From NCBI GenBank assembly GCA_963728655.1, contig CAVSLD010000006.1:1504676-1568675 (forward strand): a stretch of DNA of 64,000 nt, written 5' to 3'. The notes under the pieces are model-generated. The model made no database searches, was not told the origin of the DNA, and saw only the letters and a program-made list of their open reading frames with translations. Positions within the stretch are counted from its first letter, which is position 1. Every line of letters begins with the position of its first letter. The translations under genes were made by a program, and so were the position numbers. Source of the stretch: Iamia sp963728655 (lineage in GTDB: Bacteria > Actinomycetota > Acidimicrobiia > Acidimicrobiales > Iamiaceae). Shown here piece by piece: positions 18,303-27,900 of the stretch.

Positions 18303-19256
18303 GTGCGCCGCCCCCTCGCCCTCCTCCTGGCCGCGTCCGTCCTGGTCGTGGTGCTGGGCGGGTGCAGCGACGACGGTGACGGCCCGGCAGGCGATGCCTC
18401 CCCCACCAGCACTCGGGCCACCACCACCTCCGGCGAGGCGACGACGACCACCCCGCCGACGAACGCGCCGCCACCCGAGCTGCCCCGGGGCGGGCGCACC
18501 CTGTTCCCCGACCGCCGCGTGGTGGCCTACTACGGCAACCCCGGCACCGCCGCCCTCGGCGTGCTCGGCGAGACCGGCCCCGAGGAGGCCGCGGCCCGGG
18601 TCGAGGAGGCCGCGGCACCGTTCGACTCCCCCGCGCGACCCGTCCTGCCCGCCTTCGAGCTGATCGTCACCGTGGCCCAGGCCTCTCCCGGGAGCGACGG
18701 CGACCACAGCGCACCGACCGACCTCGACGTGGTGCAGCAGTGGCTCGACGCCGCCCGCGTCGCAGGGATGCTGCTGATCCTCGACATCCAGCCCGGCAAC
18801 GCCCCGTTCCTCCCCGAGGTCCAGCGCTACGAGGAGCTGCTGCGCCAGCCCGACGTGGGTCTGGCCCTGGACTCCGAGTGGCGCATGGGCCCCGGCGAGG
18901 TCCCGGGCGAGGTGCTCGGCTCGGTCGACGCGGCCGAGGTCAACGAGGTCTCGGACTGGCTGGCCGGCATCGTGGCCGAGGAGGACCTGCCCGAGAAGGT
19001 GTTCCTCCTCCACCTCTTCACCGAGTCGATGATCACCGATCGCGAGGCCGTGGTCGATCGGCCCGGCCTGGCCACCGTGTTCCACGTCGACGGCTTCGGG
19101 TCCCCGGCCCAGAAGGTCGCCAAGTACGCCGCCCTCAAGGGCTCGGGCGACTTCGCCAGCGGCCTCAAGCTCTTCTACGACGAGGACGTCGAGATGTTCT
19201 CCCCCGACCAGGTCCTCGGCATCGACCCCGACGTCGACCTGGTGACGTACCAGTAG
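18303..19256 (+). CDS. Lipoprotein of unknown function
   Basis: The signal peptide MRRPLALLLAASVLVVVLGG ends in a lipobox with Cys just after, followed by a Thr/Pro-rich linker (about 25-60), typical of a lipid-anchored exported protein. The mature part of about 250 residues starts with GGRTLFPDRRVVAYYGNP and contains ILDIQPGNAPFLPEV, LDSEWRMGPGEVPG and TVFHVDGFGSPAQKVAKYA. The pattern of short beta strands ending in acidic residues recalls a TIM-barrel glycosidase-like fold, but I do not assign a family. The GTG at 18303 has AGGG 8 nt upstream; 18294 is a possible alternative. Confidence 0.7.
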   Translation: MRRPLALLLAASVLVVVLGGCSDDGDGPAGDASPTSTRATTTSGEATTTTPPTNAPPPELPRGGRTLFPDRRVVAYYGNPGTAALGVLGETGPEEAAARVEEAAAPFDSPARPVLPAFELIVTVAQASPGSDGDHSAPTDLDVVQQWLDAARVAGMLLILDIQPGNAPFLPEVQRYEELLRQPDVGLALDSEWRMGPGEVPGEVLGSVDAAEVNEVSDWLAGIVAEEDLPEKVFLLHLFTESMITDREAVVDRPGLATVFHVDGFGSPAQKVAKYAALKGSGDFASGLKLFYDEDVEMFSPDQVLGIDPDVDLVTYQ

Positions 19257-19297
19257 GTCCGAGCCGCCACTCGGAGACGCGGCCCGAGTGACGGCGA

Positions 19298-21512
19298 CTA
19301 CTTGGCGCCCGGCATCACCCGGTAGGCCTCGTAGACGCCGTCGAGGCCGCGGATGGAGCGCAGGACGGAGTCGATGTGGGCGGGGTCGCTGACCTCGACC
19401 TCGAAGCGCATGGTGGTGACCCGGTCGGCGCTGGCCCGGGAGTCGCAGGAGAGGATGTTGATGTCGGCGTCGGCGAAGGCACCGGAGGTGTCGCCCAGCA
19501 GGCGGGGCCGGTCGAGGGCGCTGATCTCGACCGCGGCGGTGAAGTGCCCGGCGCCGTCCTCGTCCCACTCGACCTCGATGAGGCGCCCGCCCTGGCCGTG
19601 GGACAGCGAGACGGCGTTGGCGCAGTCGGTGCGGTGGACCGACACGCCCCGGCCGCGGGTGACGAAGCCCATGATCTCGTCGCCGGGGACCGGGGTGCAG
19701 CACTTGGCCAGGCGGACCATGACGTCGTCGAGACCCTCGACGTGGACGCCGATGGTGTCGCGCTCGCTGCGGCCCCGCGGGGTGCGGGCGGTGGTGGGCA
19801 GCTGCTCCTCGTGCTCGGGGTCGCCGCTGCGCAGCTGGCGGGCGATGCGGCTGGCCACCGACTCGGGCGACACGTGGTGCTCGCCGATGGCGGCGTGGAG
19901 GGCGTCGACGTCGACGTAGTTGAGCTCGGCCGCGATGTCGGCCAGCACGCCCCGGGTGACCTCGCGGACAGGGAGGCCCTCGCGGCGCAGGCGCCTTGTC
20001 GAGGTCGTCGCGCCCGTTCTCGATGGCGTCCTCCCGGCGCTCGCGGGAGAACCACTGGCGGATCTTGTTGGCCGCCTTGGGCGTCTGGACGATCTGCAGC
20101 CAGTCCCGCTTGGGACCGGCGCCCTGGGTGCGGGAGGTGACGATCTCGCAGCTCTCGCCCGAGGCGAGGGTGTGGTCGAGCGACACCAGCCGGCCGTTGA
20201 CCTTGGCCCCGGCGCAGGCGTGGCCGACCTCGGTGTGCACGGCGTAGGCGAAGTCGATGGGCGTGGCCCCCCGGGCCAGGGTGATGATGCGGCCCTTCGG
20301 CGTGAAGACGTAGACCTCGTCCTGGTCGAGGTCGACCTTGAGCTGGTCGTAGAACTGCTGGGGGTCCGAGACCTCCTGCTGCCAGTCGACGATGCGGTTG
20401 AGCCAGACCATGGCGTCGGCCTCGGAGCCGGGCTCCTTGTAGCCCCAGTGGGCCGCCACCCCGACCTCGGCCCGGCTGTGCATCTCCCGGGTGCGGATCT
20501 GGACCTCCAGGGGCTTGCCGCCGGGGCCCACGACGGTGGTGTGGAGCGACTGGTAGAGGTTGAACTTGGGGTGGGCGATGTAGTCCTTGAACCGGCCCTG
20601 GACCGGGGTCCAGGTGGCGTGGATGGAGCCCAGGGCGGCGTAGCAGTCCTTCACCGCGTCGACGAGCACCCGGATGCCCACCAGGTCGAAGATGTCGTCG
20701 AAGGCCCGGCCCTTCACGACCATCTTCTCGTAGATGCTCCAGTAGTGCTTCGGGCGCCCGGACACCTCGGCGTCGATGCGCAGCTCCTTGATCCGGTCGC
20801 GCACCTCCTCCAGCACCTGGGTCAGGTAGAGGTCGCGCTCGGGCGCCCGCATCGACACCATGTGGTCGATCTCGGCGTAGCGCTTGGGCTGCTGGGTGGC
20901 GAAGGCCAGGTCCTCGAGCTGCTGGCGCAGGTCCTGCATGCCGAGGCGGTGCGCCAGCGGGGCGTAGACGTCGAGGGTCTCCTGGGCGATGCGCTCCTGC
21001 TTCCACGCCGGCAGGGCCGCGAGGGTGCGCATGTTGTGGAGGCGGTCGGCCAGCTTGATGATGATCACCCGCAGGTCGCGGGCCATGGCCACCAGCACCT
21101 TGCGCACGGTGGCCGCCTGCTGGGCCTCCTTGGTCTCGAAGTTGAGCCGCTCGATCTTGGTGACGCCGTCGACGAGGTGGCGGACCTGGGAGCCGAAGTC
21201 GCGCTCGACGTCGGCGAGGGTCATGCCCGTGTCCTCCACCGCGTCGTGGAGCAGGGCGGCGGAGATGGTGACGTCGTCGAGGCCGAAGCCGGCCACGATG
21301 CGGGCCACGGCCAGGGGGTGGGTGACGTAGGCCTCGCCCGTCTTGCGCACCTGGCCGGCGTGGGCCACCTTGGCCGTGTCGTAGGCCTTGGTGATCATGG
21401 CCGTCGAGCCCTTGGGGTGGCGGGCCTTGAAGTCGGCCAGCAGGGGCTCGAGGACCTCGTCGCGGGGCGCGGCCTGCCGGCGCCACGGGAGCACGCGAGC
21501 GACGGTCGCCAT
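19298..21512 (-). CDS. rel: Bifunctional (p)ppGpp synthetase/hydrolase, one frameshift
   Basis: Makes and degrades the stringent-response alarmone. The hydrolase domain has the metal motif LLHDAVEDT (so it should be active), the synthetase domain has GRFKDYIAHPKFNLYQSLHT (20 residues shown), then TGS (VYVFTPKGRIITLARGATPIDFAYAVH), a Cys-rich conserved block (RLAKCCTPVPGDEIMGFVTR) and a C-terminal ACT domain. The frame breaks at 19985-19995; length 3n+1 fits one insertion and about 737 residues result. The ATG at 21512 follows a CAGACT box by 6 nt. A GTGCC-A-GGCAC palindrome is centred 65 bp upstream. Confidence 0.94.
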
Positions 21513-21560
21513 CGCCCCAGTCTGCCGCGTGGGCGCCCCGACCCGGTGCCCCGTGGAGCA

Positions 21561-21593
21561 GTGGACAGAGTGTGCCAGGCACGACCTGTCCAC
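21561..21593. promoter_or_regulatory. GTGCCAGGCAC palindrome upstream of rel (site 1)
   Basis: Core GTGCCAGGCAC (21572-21582) lies inside a wider inverted repeat with arms GTGGACAG (21561-21568) and CTGTCCAC (21586-21593). It is between apt and rel, centred 65 bp before the rel start. Core and arms match site 2 near 47784 almost base for base. Confidence 0.5.
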
Positions 21594-21618
21594 CTGCCCG
21601 CGGCGGGGGCGGGGATCC

Positions 21619-22170
21619 TCAGTAGGTGAGGAGGCTCACCACGGGGTGCTCGGCGATGTGGTCGCGTCCGCCGAGGCCCGAGAGCTCGAGCAGGAAGGCG
21701 AAGCCGGCGACGGTGCCGCCCAGGCCCGAGACCAGGCGACCGGTCGCGGCCGCGGTGCCACCGGTGGCGATGACGTCGTCGACGACGAGGGCCCGGTGCC
21801 CGGCCACGATGCCGTCGACGTGGACCTCGAGGCGGTCGGTGCCGTACTCGAGGGCGTACTCCTCGTGGCGGACCTCCCGGGGCAGCTTCCCCGGCTTGCG
21901 CACGGGCACGAACCCGACCCCGAGGTGGAGGGCCAGCGGGACGCCGAGGATGAAGCCGCGGGACTCGATGCCCACGACCCGGTCGACCGCGATGCCGGCG
22001 TCGGCCACCTGGGCGGCCATGCCGCGGACGGCGCGGGCCAGGGCGTCGGCGTCGGCCAGCAGCGGCGTGATGTCCTTGTAGGCGATGCCCGGCGACGGGA
22101 AGTCGGCGACCTCGTGGATGTAGGGGGCCAACCCCGAGGGGTCGTCCTTGACCGGGAGGGCCTCGGTCAC
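21619..22170 (-). CDS. apt: Adenine phosphoribosyltransferase
   Basis: Salvages adenine to AMP. It has 183 residues: the hood region FPSPGIAYKDITPLLAD, GIESRGFILGVPLALHL, the flexible loop RKPGKLPREV and the PRPP-binding motif VVDDVIATGGTAAA. Its GTG start overlaps the secF stop (GTGA). The order secD-secF-apt-rel is common in actinobacteria. Confidence 0.96.
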   Translation of the reverse strand: MTEALPVKDDPSGLAPYIHEVADFPSPGIAYKDITPLLADADALARAVRGMAAQVADAGIAVDRVVGIESRGFILGVPLALHLGVGFVPVRKPGKLPREVRHEEYALEYGTDRLEVHVDGIVAGHRALVVDDVIATGGTAAATGRLVSGLGGTVAGFAFLLELSGLGGRDHIAEHPVVSLLTY

Positions 22171-23375
22171 CGCTTCTTGCCCTTCTTCCGCGGCCGGGGC
22201 GGGTGGGTGCGGGTGCCGCTGGGACGGGGCGGGATGGCCCCCTTGGGCGCCCGGCGGGCCGCGCCGCTCGCCCCGCCGGTGGCCAGCGCGGCCGTGCTCG
22301 CGGGGGCGTCGTCGTCGTCGGCCGCCAGGGCCTCGTCACCCTCGATCGGGCTGCGGGCCGCGTCCTGGCGCTCGAGCACCCGCTGGCGCAGGGCCTTGTA
22401 GCGGGGCTCGCGCTCCTTCAGCTTGGCGAGGAGGGGCGAGGCGATGAAGATCGACGAGTAGGCGCCCGAGAGCTGGCCGATGAACAGGGCCAGGCCGAAC
22501 TCCTGGAGCGACGCCTGGCCCAGGGCGAGGGACCCGACCAGCAGCACCGACAGGATGGGGATGAGGGCGGTGATCTGGGTGTTGAGCGACCGCATCAGCA
22601 CCTGGTTCAGCGACAGGTCGACCATCTGGCTGTAGGTCATCTTGTTGCCGCTGGTGAGCAGGCGCGTGTTCTCGTCGACGCGGTCGAACACCACGATGCC
22701 GTCGTAGATCGAGAAGCCCATGATGGTGAGGAAGGCGACCACGGTGGCCGGCGTCACCGGGAGCTGGAGGATGGCGTAGACGCCGATCACCACCAGGATG
22801 TCGTGGAAGAGGGCCCCGATCGTGGCCACCGCCATCCGGAACTCGAACCGGATGGTGATGTAGATCAGGATCGCGACCAGGAAGAACACGAGGGCCCGCA
22901 GGGCCTTCTCGGAGATCTCCTGGCCCCACGACGGGCCGACGTCGTTGATCACGACCTCGTTGCGGTCGGCCCCGGTGAGGTCGACCAGGGTGTCGACGAC
23001 CTCGGTGCTCTGCTGGCGCTTCTCGGCGTCGCTGCCCTCGAGGGGCGGTGTCTGGACGCGGACGGAGTCGCCCACCTCCTGGACCTCGACCTCGGAGAAG
23101 CCGACGCCGCCCACCGCGTCCTCGACCTGGGACACCGAGACGCCGTTGGCCGGCACCTCCCACTGGCTGCCGCCGGTGAAGTCGATGCCCAGGTTCAGCC
23201 CGCCCCGCAGCAGGAGGGCGAGCAGGCCCAGGACGATGATCGACCCGGAGATGGCGAACCACAGCTTGGTGCGACCGATGAAGTCGATGCGCGTCTCGCC
23301 GTGGTACAGCTTCCACCACACGCTGCGCTTGGGCGCCGTCGGCTCGGTCGTGGGCCCGTCGTCGGTGGTGCTCAT
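22167..23375 (-). CDS. secF: SecF, protein translocase subunit
   Basis: Membrane partner of SecD that helps drive export using the proton-motive force. It has about 402 residues and six membrane segments, with LGIDFTGGSQW after the first and the block FLTIMGFSIYDGIVVFDRV in the middle, followed by QVLMRSLNTQIT. The C-terminal tail of about 80 residues is long, Ala/Pro-rich and ends in a Lys/Arg cluster. The ATG overlaps the secD stop (ATGA, 23372-23375). Confidence 0.95.
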   Translation of the reverse strand: MSTTDDGPTTEPTAPKRSVWWKLYHGETRIDFIGRTKLWFAISGSIIVLGLLALLLRGGLNLGIDFTGGSQWEVPANGVSVSQVEDAVGGVGFSEVEVQEVGDSVRVQTPPLEGSDAEKRQQSTEVVDTLVDLTGADRNEVVINDVGPSWGQEISEKALRALVFFLVAILIYITIRFEFRMAVATIGALFHDILVVIGVYAILQLPVTPATVVAFLTIMGFSIYDGIVVFDRVDENTRLLTSGNKMTYSQMVDLSLNQVLMRSLNTQITALIPILSVLLVGSLALGQASLQEFGLALFIGQLSGAYSSIFIASPLLAKLKEREPRYKALRQRVLERQDAARSPIEGDEALAADDDDAPASTAALATGGASGAARRAPKGAIPPRPSGTRTHPPRPRKKGKKR

Positions 23376-25405
23376 GCGCCGGCCCCCTTCGCCTCGACGG
23401 TGCCGCCGCCGTCGGTGCGACCCAGGCCCCGGGCCACGCCGAACACCCGGTTCTCGGTGAAGAACCGGTTGCGGGCCAGCAGGGCCACCATGGGCCGGTC
23501 GAAGCAGTAGGCGACGAAGATGTCGAGCACGACCGACAGGCCCAGGAAGAAGGCGAAGCCGCGCACGGCACCGACGGTGAGCCACCAGAGCAGGGCGGCA
23601 CCCATGAACGAGGCCAGGTCGGCGGTGAGGATGGTGCGGAAGGCCTTCTGGAAGCCCTTCTCGGTCGAGGCGCGGACGGACTTGCCCAGCTTCACCTCGT
23701 CCTTCAGGCGCTCGAAGTGCACCACGTAGGAGTCCACCGTGGTGCCCAGGGAGACCACGATGCCCACCACGCCGGAGAGTGACAGGGTGAGGCCCTGGGT
23801 GGCGGACAACCAGCAGACCACCCCGTACATGAGGGCGCTCCAGACGGCCAGGCCCAGCACCACCACCACCCCGAGGGCCCGGTAGTACAGGATCAGGTAG
23901 AGGGCGACGGCGATGAGGCCGATGAGGCCGGCCAGGATCCCGGCCTGGAGCGACTCCTCACCGAGGGTCGGCGACACCTGGCGCTCGGCGCTGCGGGTGA
24001 ACTCGACGGGCAGGGCGCCGTAGCGCAGCACCAGGGCCAGGTCCTTGGCGTCGCCCTCGGCGAAGCCGCTCTGGCCGCCGCCGCTGATGACGAACTCCTT
24101 GTCGGCCAGGTTCTGGTCGTTCACGGCCGGAGCCGAGACGACCTCGTTGTCGAGCACGATGGCCAGCTGGCCGTTGCCGCCGGCCGAGGCGGGGCAGGTG
24201 GTGTCGCCCGCGAAGCAGGCGTTGAACAGGGCGTTGGCGTCGTCCTTGCTGCCGCCCTTGATGTTGACGCCGACCACCCAGTCCGACCCGGTGGAGCCGC
24301 CGAGCTGGGCCTGGGCCGAGCTGAGGGCGTCGCCCTCGAAGCCGATCGGGCCCATCTGCACGCAGGTGCGCTGCTCGCCCTCGGCCTCCTGGGTGGGCAG
24401 GGTGACGACGCCGGAGGCGTCGGCCGGCGCGCCCGCGTCGGCGTCGGCGGCCGGTGCGGTGGTGGTCGTGGCCCCGTCGGCCGGCGCCGTGGTGGTGGCC
24501 CCGTCGGCCGGCGCCGTGGTGGTGGAGCCGTCGGTCGGGACCGTGGTGGTGGAGCCGTCGGTGCCGTCCTGACGGCCGAGCACGGGGGCGGCGCTCTCGC
24601 CGTCGGTGATGCCGCCGACCGGCGGCACCGGCCGGGCCGGTGCCCCCTCGGACTCGCCGGTGGTCGGCGGGGCCGTGGTGGCCGGCGCGGTGGTGACCGG
24701 CGCGGTGGTGGCCGGCACCGTCGTCTCGCCGGGGACGGTGGTCTCCCCCGGCACGGTGGTGTCGGTGGGCGGGGCGGTCGGGTCGGCCGCACCGGCGGCG
24801 GCCTCGGCGCCCGCCGCGCACGGGTCCTCGCCGGCGTCGGCCGCGGCCTGGTCGTAGGGCAGGGCCGGGATCAGGACGGGTCGGAACTCGAGCTTCGCCG
24901 TCTGGCCCACGATCTGCTGGGCCTTCTCGCGGTCCTCCACGCCGGGCAGCTCGACCACCACGTTGTCGCCCTGGCGGGTGACCTCGGGCTCGGCCACGCC
25001 CAGCCCGTCGATGCGCTGGCGGATGATCGACATGGCCTGGTCGATGTTGTCGCTGGGCGGGTCGCCCTGGGCGGTGAGCACCACCGAGAACCCACCCTGG
25101 AGGTCGAGGCCCAGCTCCGGGGTGGCCTTGTTCACGGTCACGATGACCAGCGAGGTGACGGCCAGGCCGACCACCAGGCCCAGGGCGCCCAGGCCCCGGC
25201 CCCGGAGGCCCTGGAGGCGCCCGGCGCGGTCGAGGACCGAGAGGCCGGTGGCGACGACCAGCCCGATGCACAGGGCGAGGGTGACCCAGGTCCCGGTGGA
25301 GGCCTTGGAGTCGGCCGTGGCGATGGTGACGATCCGCGCGACCAGCAGCGCCACCGCGGCGGCCAGACCCAGGAGCGCCAGGGTGGGGCGACGGCGGGAG
25401 CTCAC
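23372..25405 (-). CDS. secD: SecD, protein translocase subunit with large low-complexity insert
   Basis: 677 residues. The first periplasmic signature LGLDLQGGFSVVL (98-110) and the TM4-5 block SGVVGIVVSLGTTVDSYVVHFERL identify SecD; the latter departs from the common AVDANVLIFER wording. Three hydrophobic segments precede the first periplasmic domain (about 8-28, 40-57, 73-91), whereas one is usual. Residues 185-335 of the periplasmic part are Thr/Pro/Ala/Gly repeats (TTVPGETTVPG, TTTAPADGA units), a linker not needed in other SecD proteins. It is the first gene of secD-secF-apt; no yajC lies between it and tgt. Confidence 0.93.
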   Translation of the reverse strand: MSSRRRPTLALLGLAAAVALLVARIVTIATADSKASTGTWVTLALCIGLVVATGLSVLDRAGRLQGLRGRGLGALGLVVGLAVTSLVIVTVNKATPELGLDLQGGFSVVLTAQGDPPSDNIDQAMSIIRQRIDGLGVAEPEVTRQGDNVVVELPGVEDREKAQQIVGQTAKLEFRPVLIPALPYDQAAADAGEDPCAAGAEAAAGAADPTAPPTDTTVPGETTVPGETTVPATTAPVTTAPATTAPPTTGESEGAPARPVPPVGGITDGESAAPVLGRQDGTDGSTTTVPTDGSTTTAPADGATTTAPADGATTTTAPAADADAGAPADASGVVTLPTQEAEGEQRTCVQMGPIGFEGDALSSAQAQLGGSTGSDWVVGVNIKGGSKDDANALFNACFAGDTTCPASAGGNGQLAIVLDNEVVSAPAVNDQNLADKEFVISGGGQSGFAEGDAKDLALVLRYGALPVEFTRSAERQVSPTLGEESLQAGILAGLIGLIAVALYLILYYRALGVVVVLGLAVWSALMYGVVCWLSATQGLTLSLSGVVGIVVSLGTTVDSYVVHFERLKDEVKLGKSVRASTEKGFQKAFRTILTADLASFMGAALLWWLTVGAVRGFAFFLGLSVVLDIFVAYCFDRPMVALLARNRFFTENRVFGVARGLGRTDGGGTVEAKGAGA

Positions 25406-25525
25406 CGCGGGTCGGGGATGGGGGTTCGGAGGGCCACTCGTCGTCCAGTCACATCTGAGAAATGAGCCTGGAGGACCCTAGTGCTCCCGCCCCCGGCGAC
25501 ACCCAGCGCGCGCCGCGCCGACACC

Positions 25526-26677
25526 TCAGCCCCAGAGGGCGAGGACCTCGTGCCGCCAGGCGTCCAGGCGTCCGGCCCGGACGGCGTCGCGGGTGCGGTC
25601 GACGAAGCGGAGGAGCCAGGCCACGTTGTGCAGCGTGAGCAGGCGCATGGCCGTGAGCTCGCCGGTGGTCAGCAGGTGGCGCAGGTAGCCCCGCGACCAG
25701 CGGGCACACACCGGGCACGGGCAGGCCGGGTCGATCGGCCCGGGGTCGCGCGCGTGGCGGGCGTTGCGGAGGTTGAGCCGGCCTCCGTCGGTGAGCAGGG
25801 TCCCGTGGCGGGCCAGCCGGGACGGCAGGACGCAGTCGAACATGTCGATCCCGCAGGCCACCCCCTCGACCAGGCCGGCGGGGTCGCCCACGCCCATGAG
25901 GTAGCGCGGCCGGTCGGCCGGCAGGCCGGCCACCGCGGCGGCCAGGGCGGGGACCATCTCGGCGCGGGTCTCGCCCACCGACAGGCCGCCGATGGCGTAG
26001 CCGTCGAAGCCGACGTCGGTGGTCCAGCGGGCGCTGTCGGCCCGGAGGGCGGGGTCGGTGCCGCCCTGCACGATGCCCATCTGGGACTGCACCAGGCCCC
26101 GCTCGGCCCGCGCCTCGGCCCCCGCCAGGAAGGCGGCCCGGCCCCGCTCGGCCCAGCGGGCGGTGCGCTCCGCGGCCTGGCGCACGACCCGGTCCGGGGC
26201 CGGCAGGGCCGGGCAGATGTCGAGCACCATCTGCACGTCGGCCCCGATGTCGGCCTGCACCGCGGCCGCCCCCTCGGGACCGAGGTGGTGGCTGCTGCCG
26301 TCGTAGGTGGAGCGGAAGGTGGCGCCCTCCTCGTCGACCTTGGGCTCGAGGGAGAACACCTGGAACCCGCCCGAGTCGGTGAGCGACAGGCCGTCCCACC
26401 CGGTGAAGCCCCGCAGCCCACCCAGCTCGCGCACCACGTCGGCGCCGGGGCGGAGCATCAGGTGGTACGTGTTGGCCAGCACCACCGGTGGCGCCAGGGC
26501 GTCGAGGTCGTCGGCCCCCAGGCCCCGCACCGCACCCCGGGTGCCGACGGGCATGAAGGCCGGGACGGGGAACGTCCCCCGCGCGGTGGAGACCGTCCCC
26601 GCCCGGGCCGCCCCGTCGGTGGCCTCCACCTCGACCCGCAGCGGCGTCGGACCCGTCTCCGCCCCTCCCCCGCTCAC
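25526..26677 (-). CDS. tgt: tRNA-guanine transglycosylase
   Basis: Exchanges guanine 34 for preQ1 in queuosine tRNAs. It has about 383 residues. Active-site elements in order: TYHLMLRPG, SLTDSGGFQVFSL (general-base Asp), GLVQSQMGIVQGG, GGLSVGE, IDMFDCVLPSRLARHG (nucleophilic Asp), and zinc ligands CPCPVC with a His in the C-terminal helix. The GTG at 26677 is the nearest start to the conserved region; an earlier GTG at 26686 is also possible. It is downstream of queA and likely in one operon. Confidence 0.95.
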   Translation of the reverse strand: MSGGGAETGPTPLRVEVEATDGAARAGTVSTARGTFPVPAFMPVGTRGAVRGLGADDLDALAPPVVLANTYHLMLRPGADVVRELGGLRGFTGWDGLSLTDSGGFQVFSLEPKVDEEGATFRSTYDGSSHHLGPEGAAAVQADIGADVQMVLDICPALPAPDRVVRQAAERTARWAERGRAAFLAGAEARAERGLVQSQMGIVQGGTDPALRADSARWTTDVGFDGYAIGGLSVGETRAEMVPALAAAVAGLPADRPRYLMGVGDPAGLVEGVACGIDMFDCVLPSRLARHGTLLTDGGRLNLRNARHARDPGPIDPACPCPVCARWSRGYLRHLLTTGELTAMRLLTLHNVAWLLRFVDRTRDAVRAGRLDAWRHEVLALWG

Positions 26678-26747
26678 GACCCCCACCCCTCGGACCTTGG
26701 ACGCCTGTGCGCGCCAGGCAACGACAGCCGTCCAGGGTCCGTCGCGA

Positions 26748-27812
26748 TCACGCGGCCCGGCCCCACCGGTGGTCCAGCAGGCAGCAGTCGCCGAAGGAGA
26801 GGAACCGGTACCCGTCGGCCAGGGCGTGGTCGTAGAGGGACCGCCAGCGGGGGCCCACGAAGGCGTCGACCAGCACCAGCAGCGACGAGCGGGGCACGTG
26901 GAAGTTGGTGAGCAGCCGGTCGACGACCCCGAAGCGGAAGTCACCGTGGATGTAGATGTCGGTCCGGCCCTCGGTCTCCCCGGTGGCGACGGCCGCCTCC
27001 AGGGCGCGCAGCGTGGTGGTGCCCACCGCCACGACCCGCCGCCCGTGGGCGCGGGCCCGGTGACAGGCGTCGAGCACGGCGGGGTCGACCCGGTAGGCCT
27101 CCTCGTGCATGCGGTGCGCCTCGACGGTGTCGGTGGCGACCGGTCGGAAGGTGCCCAGCCCCACCCGCAGCTCGATGGTCTCGACCCGCACCCCCCGCTC
27201 CCGCACGGCGTCGACGACCCGGTCGGTGAGGTGCAGCCCCGCGGTCGGGGCGGCCACCGACCCGGGCGTCCGGGCGTAGACCGTCTGGTAGCGCTCGGGG
27301 TCGTCGAGGGCGGTGCCGATGTAGGGCGGCAGCGGCACCTCGCCCACCGCCTCCAGGGCGGCCAGCTCGGCCTCGATGCCGCCGGAGGCCCGACCCGCCG
27401 GGCGCAGGCGCACCCGGCGGACGCCGTCGCCCGCGTCGCCCCCCACCTCGACCTCCAGGCCCTCGGCCGTCAGCGTCGTGCCCGGGGGCACCCGACGCCC
27501 GGGCCGCACCAGCGCCTGCCACGTCCCGGCCTGCTCCCGCTCGAGGAGCAGGACCTCGACGGCCCCGCCGGTGGCCTTGTGGGCCCGGACCCGGGCGGGC
27601 AGGACCCGGGTGTCGTTGACCACCAGCACGTCGCCGGGGTCGAGCAGGGACGGCAGGGCGCGGATGCCCTGGTCGCACGGGGTGCGGCGGGGGCCGCGGT
27701 CCACCAGCACCCGGGCACCGTCGCGCGGCTCGAGGGGCACCTGGGCGATGCGGTCGTCGGGGAGGTCGTAGGCGAAGGCCGCGACCGGGGTCCCCGACGT
27801 CGGGGCGCTCAC
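26748..27812 (-). CDS. queA: S-adenosylmethionine:tRNA ribosyltransferase-isomerase
   Basis: Adds the ribosyl part of SAM to preQ1 in tRNA, the step after Tgt. It has 354 residues from the GTG at 27812. Family blocks are FAYDLPDDRIAQVPLEPRD, VLVVNDTRVLPARV, PLPPYIG, GSVAAPTAGLHLT, ELRVGLGTFRPV and NFHVPRSSLLVLVDAF. Longer in-frame N-termini lack family character. It lies 70 nt upstream of tgt. Confidence 0.96.
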   Translation of the reverse strand: MSAPTSGTPVAAFAYDLPDDRIAQVPLEPRDGARVLVDRGPRRTPCDQGIRALPSLLDPGDVLVVNDTRVLPARVRAHKATGGAVEVLLLEREQAGTWQALVRPGRRVPPGTTLTAEGLEVEVGGDAGDGVRRVRLRPAGRASGGIEAELAALEAVGEVPLPPYIGTALDDPERYQTVYARTPGSVAAPTAGLHLTDRVVDAVRERGVRVETIELRVGLGTFRPVATDTVEAHRMHEEAYRVDPAVLDACHRARAHGRRVVAVGTTTLRALEAAVATGETEGRTDIYIHGDFRFGVVDRLLTNFHVPRSSLLVLVDAFVGPRWRSLYDHALADGYRFLSFGDCCLLDHRWGRAA

Positions 27813-27900
27813 GGGCCGACCGGGGCCGGGTCGCCGACCGCCGGGGGACCGGCGCCGCGCCCCGAGCGGGCGCACCCCGGCGTGCCCGCCGACGGGGTGG

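Noticed and set aside
18030..21593. A very long open frame joining rel to the region of the lipoprotein and DJ-1 genes
   Set aside because: It is a product of the rel frameshift at about 19990 followed by antisense read-through; residues after the shift have no family character, while another frame continues Rel.
24440..24760. Repeated short units inside secD as a possible CRISPR or VNTR
   Set aside because: Units are in frame, encode Thr/Pro/Ala/Gly and have no spacer-repeat structure. It is a low-complexity protein region.
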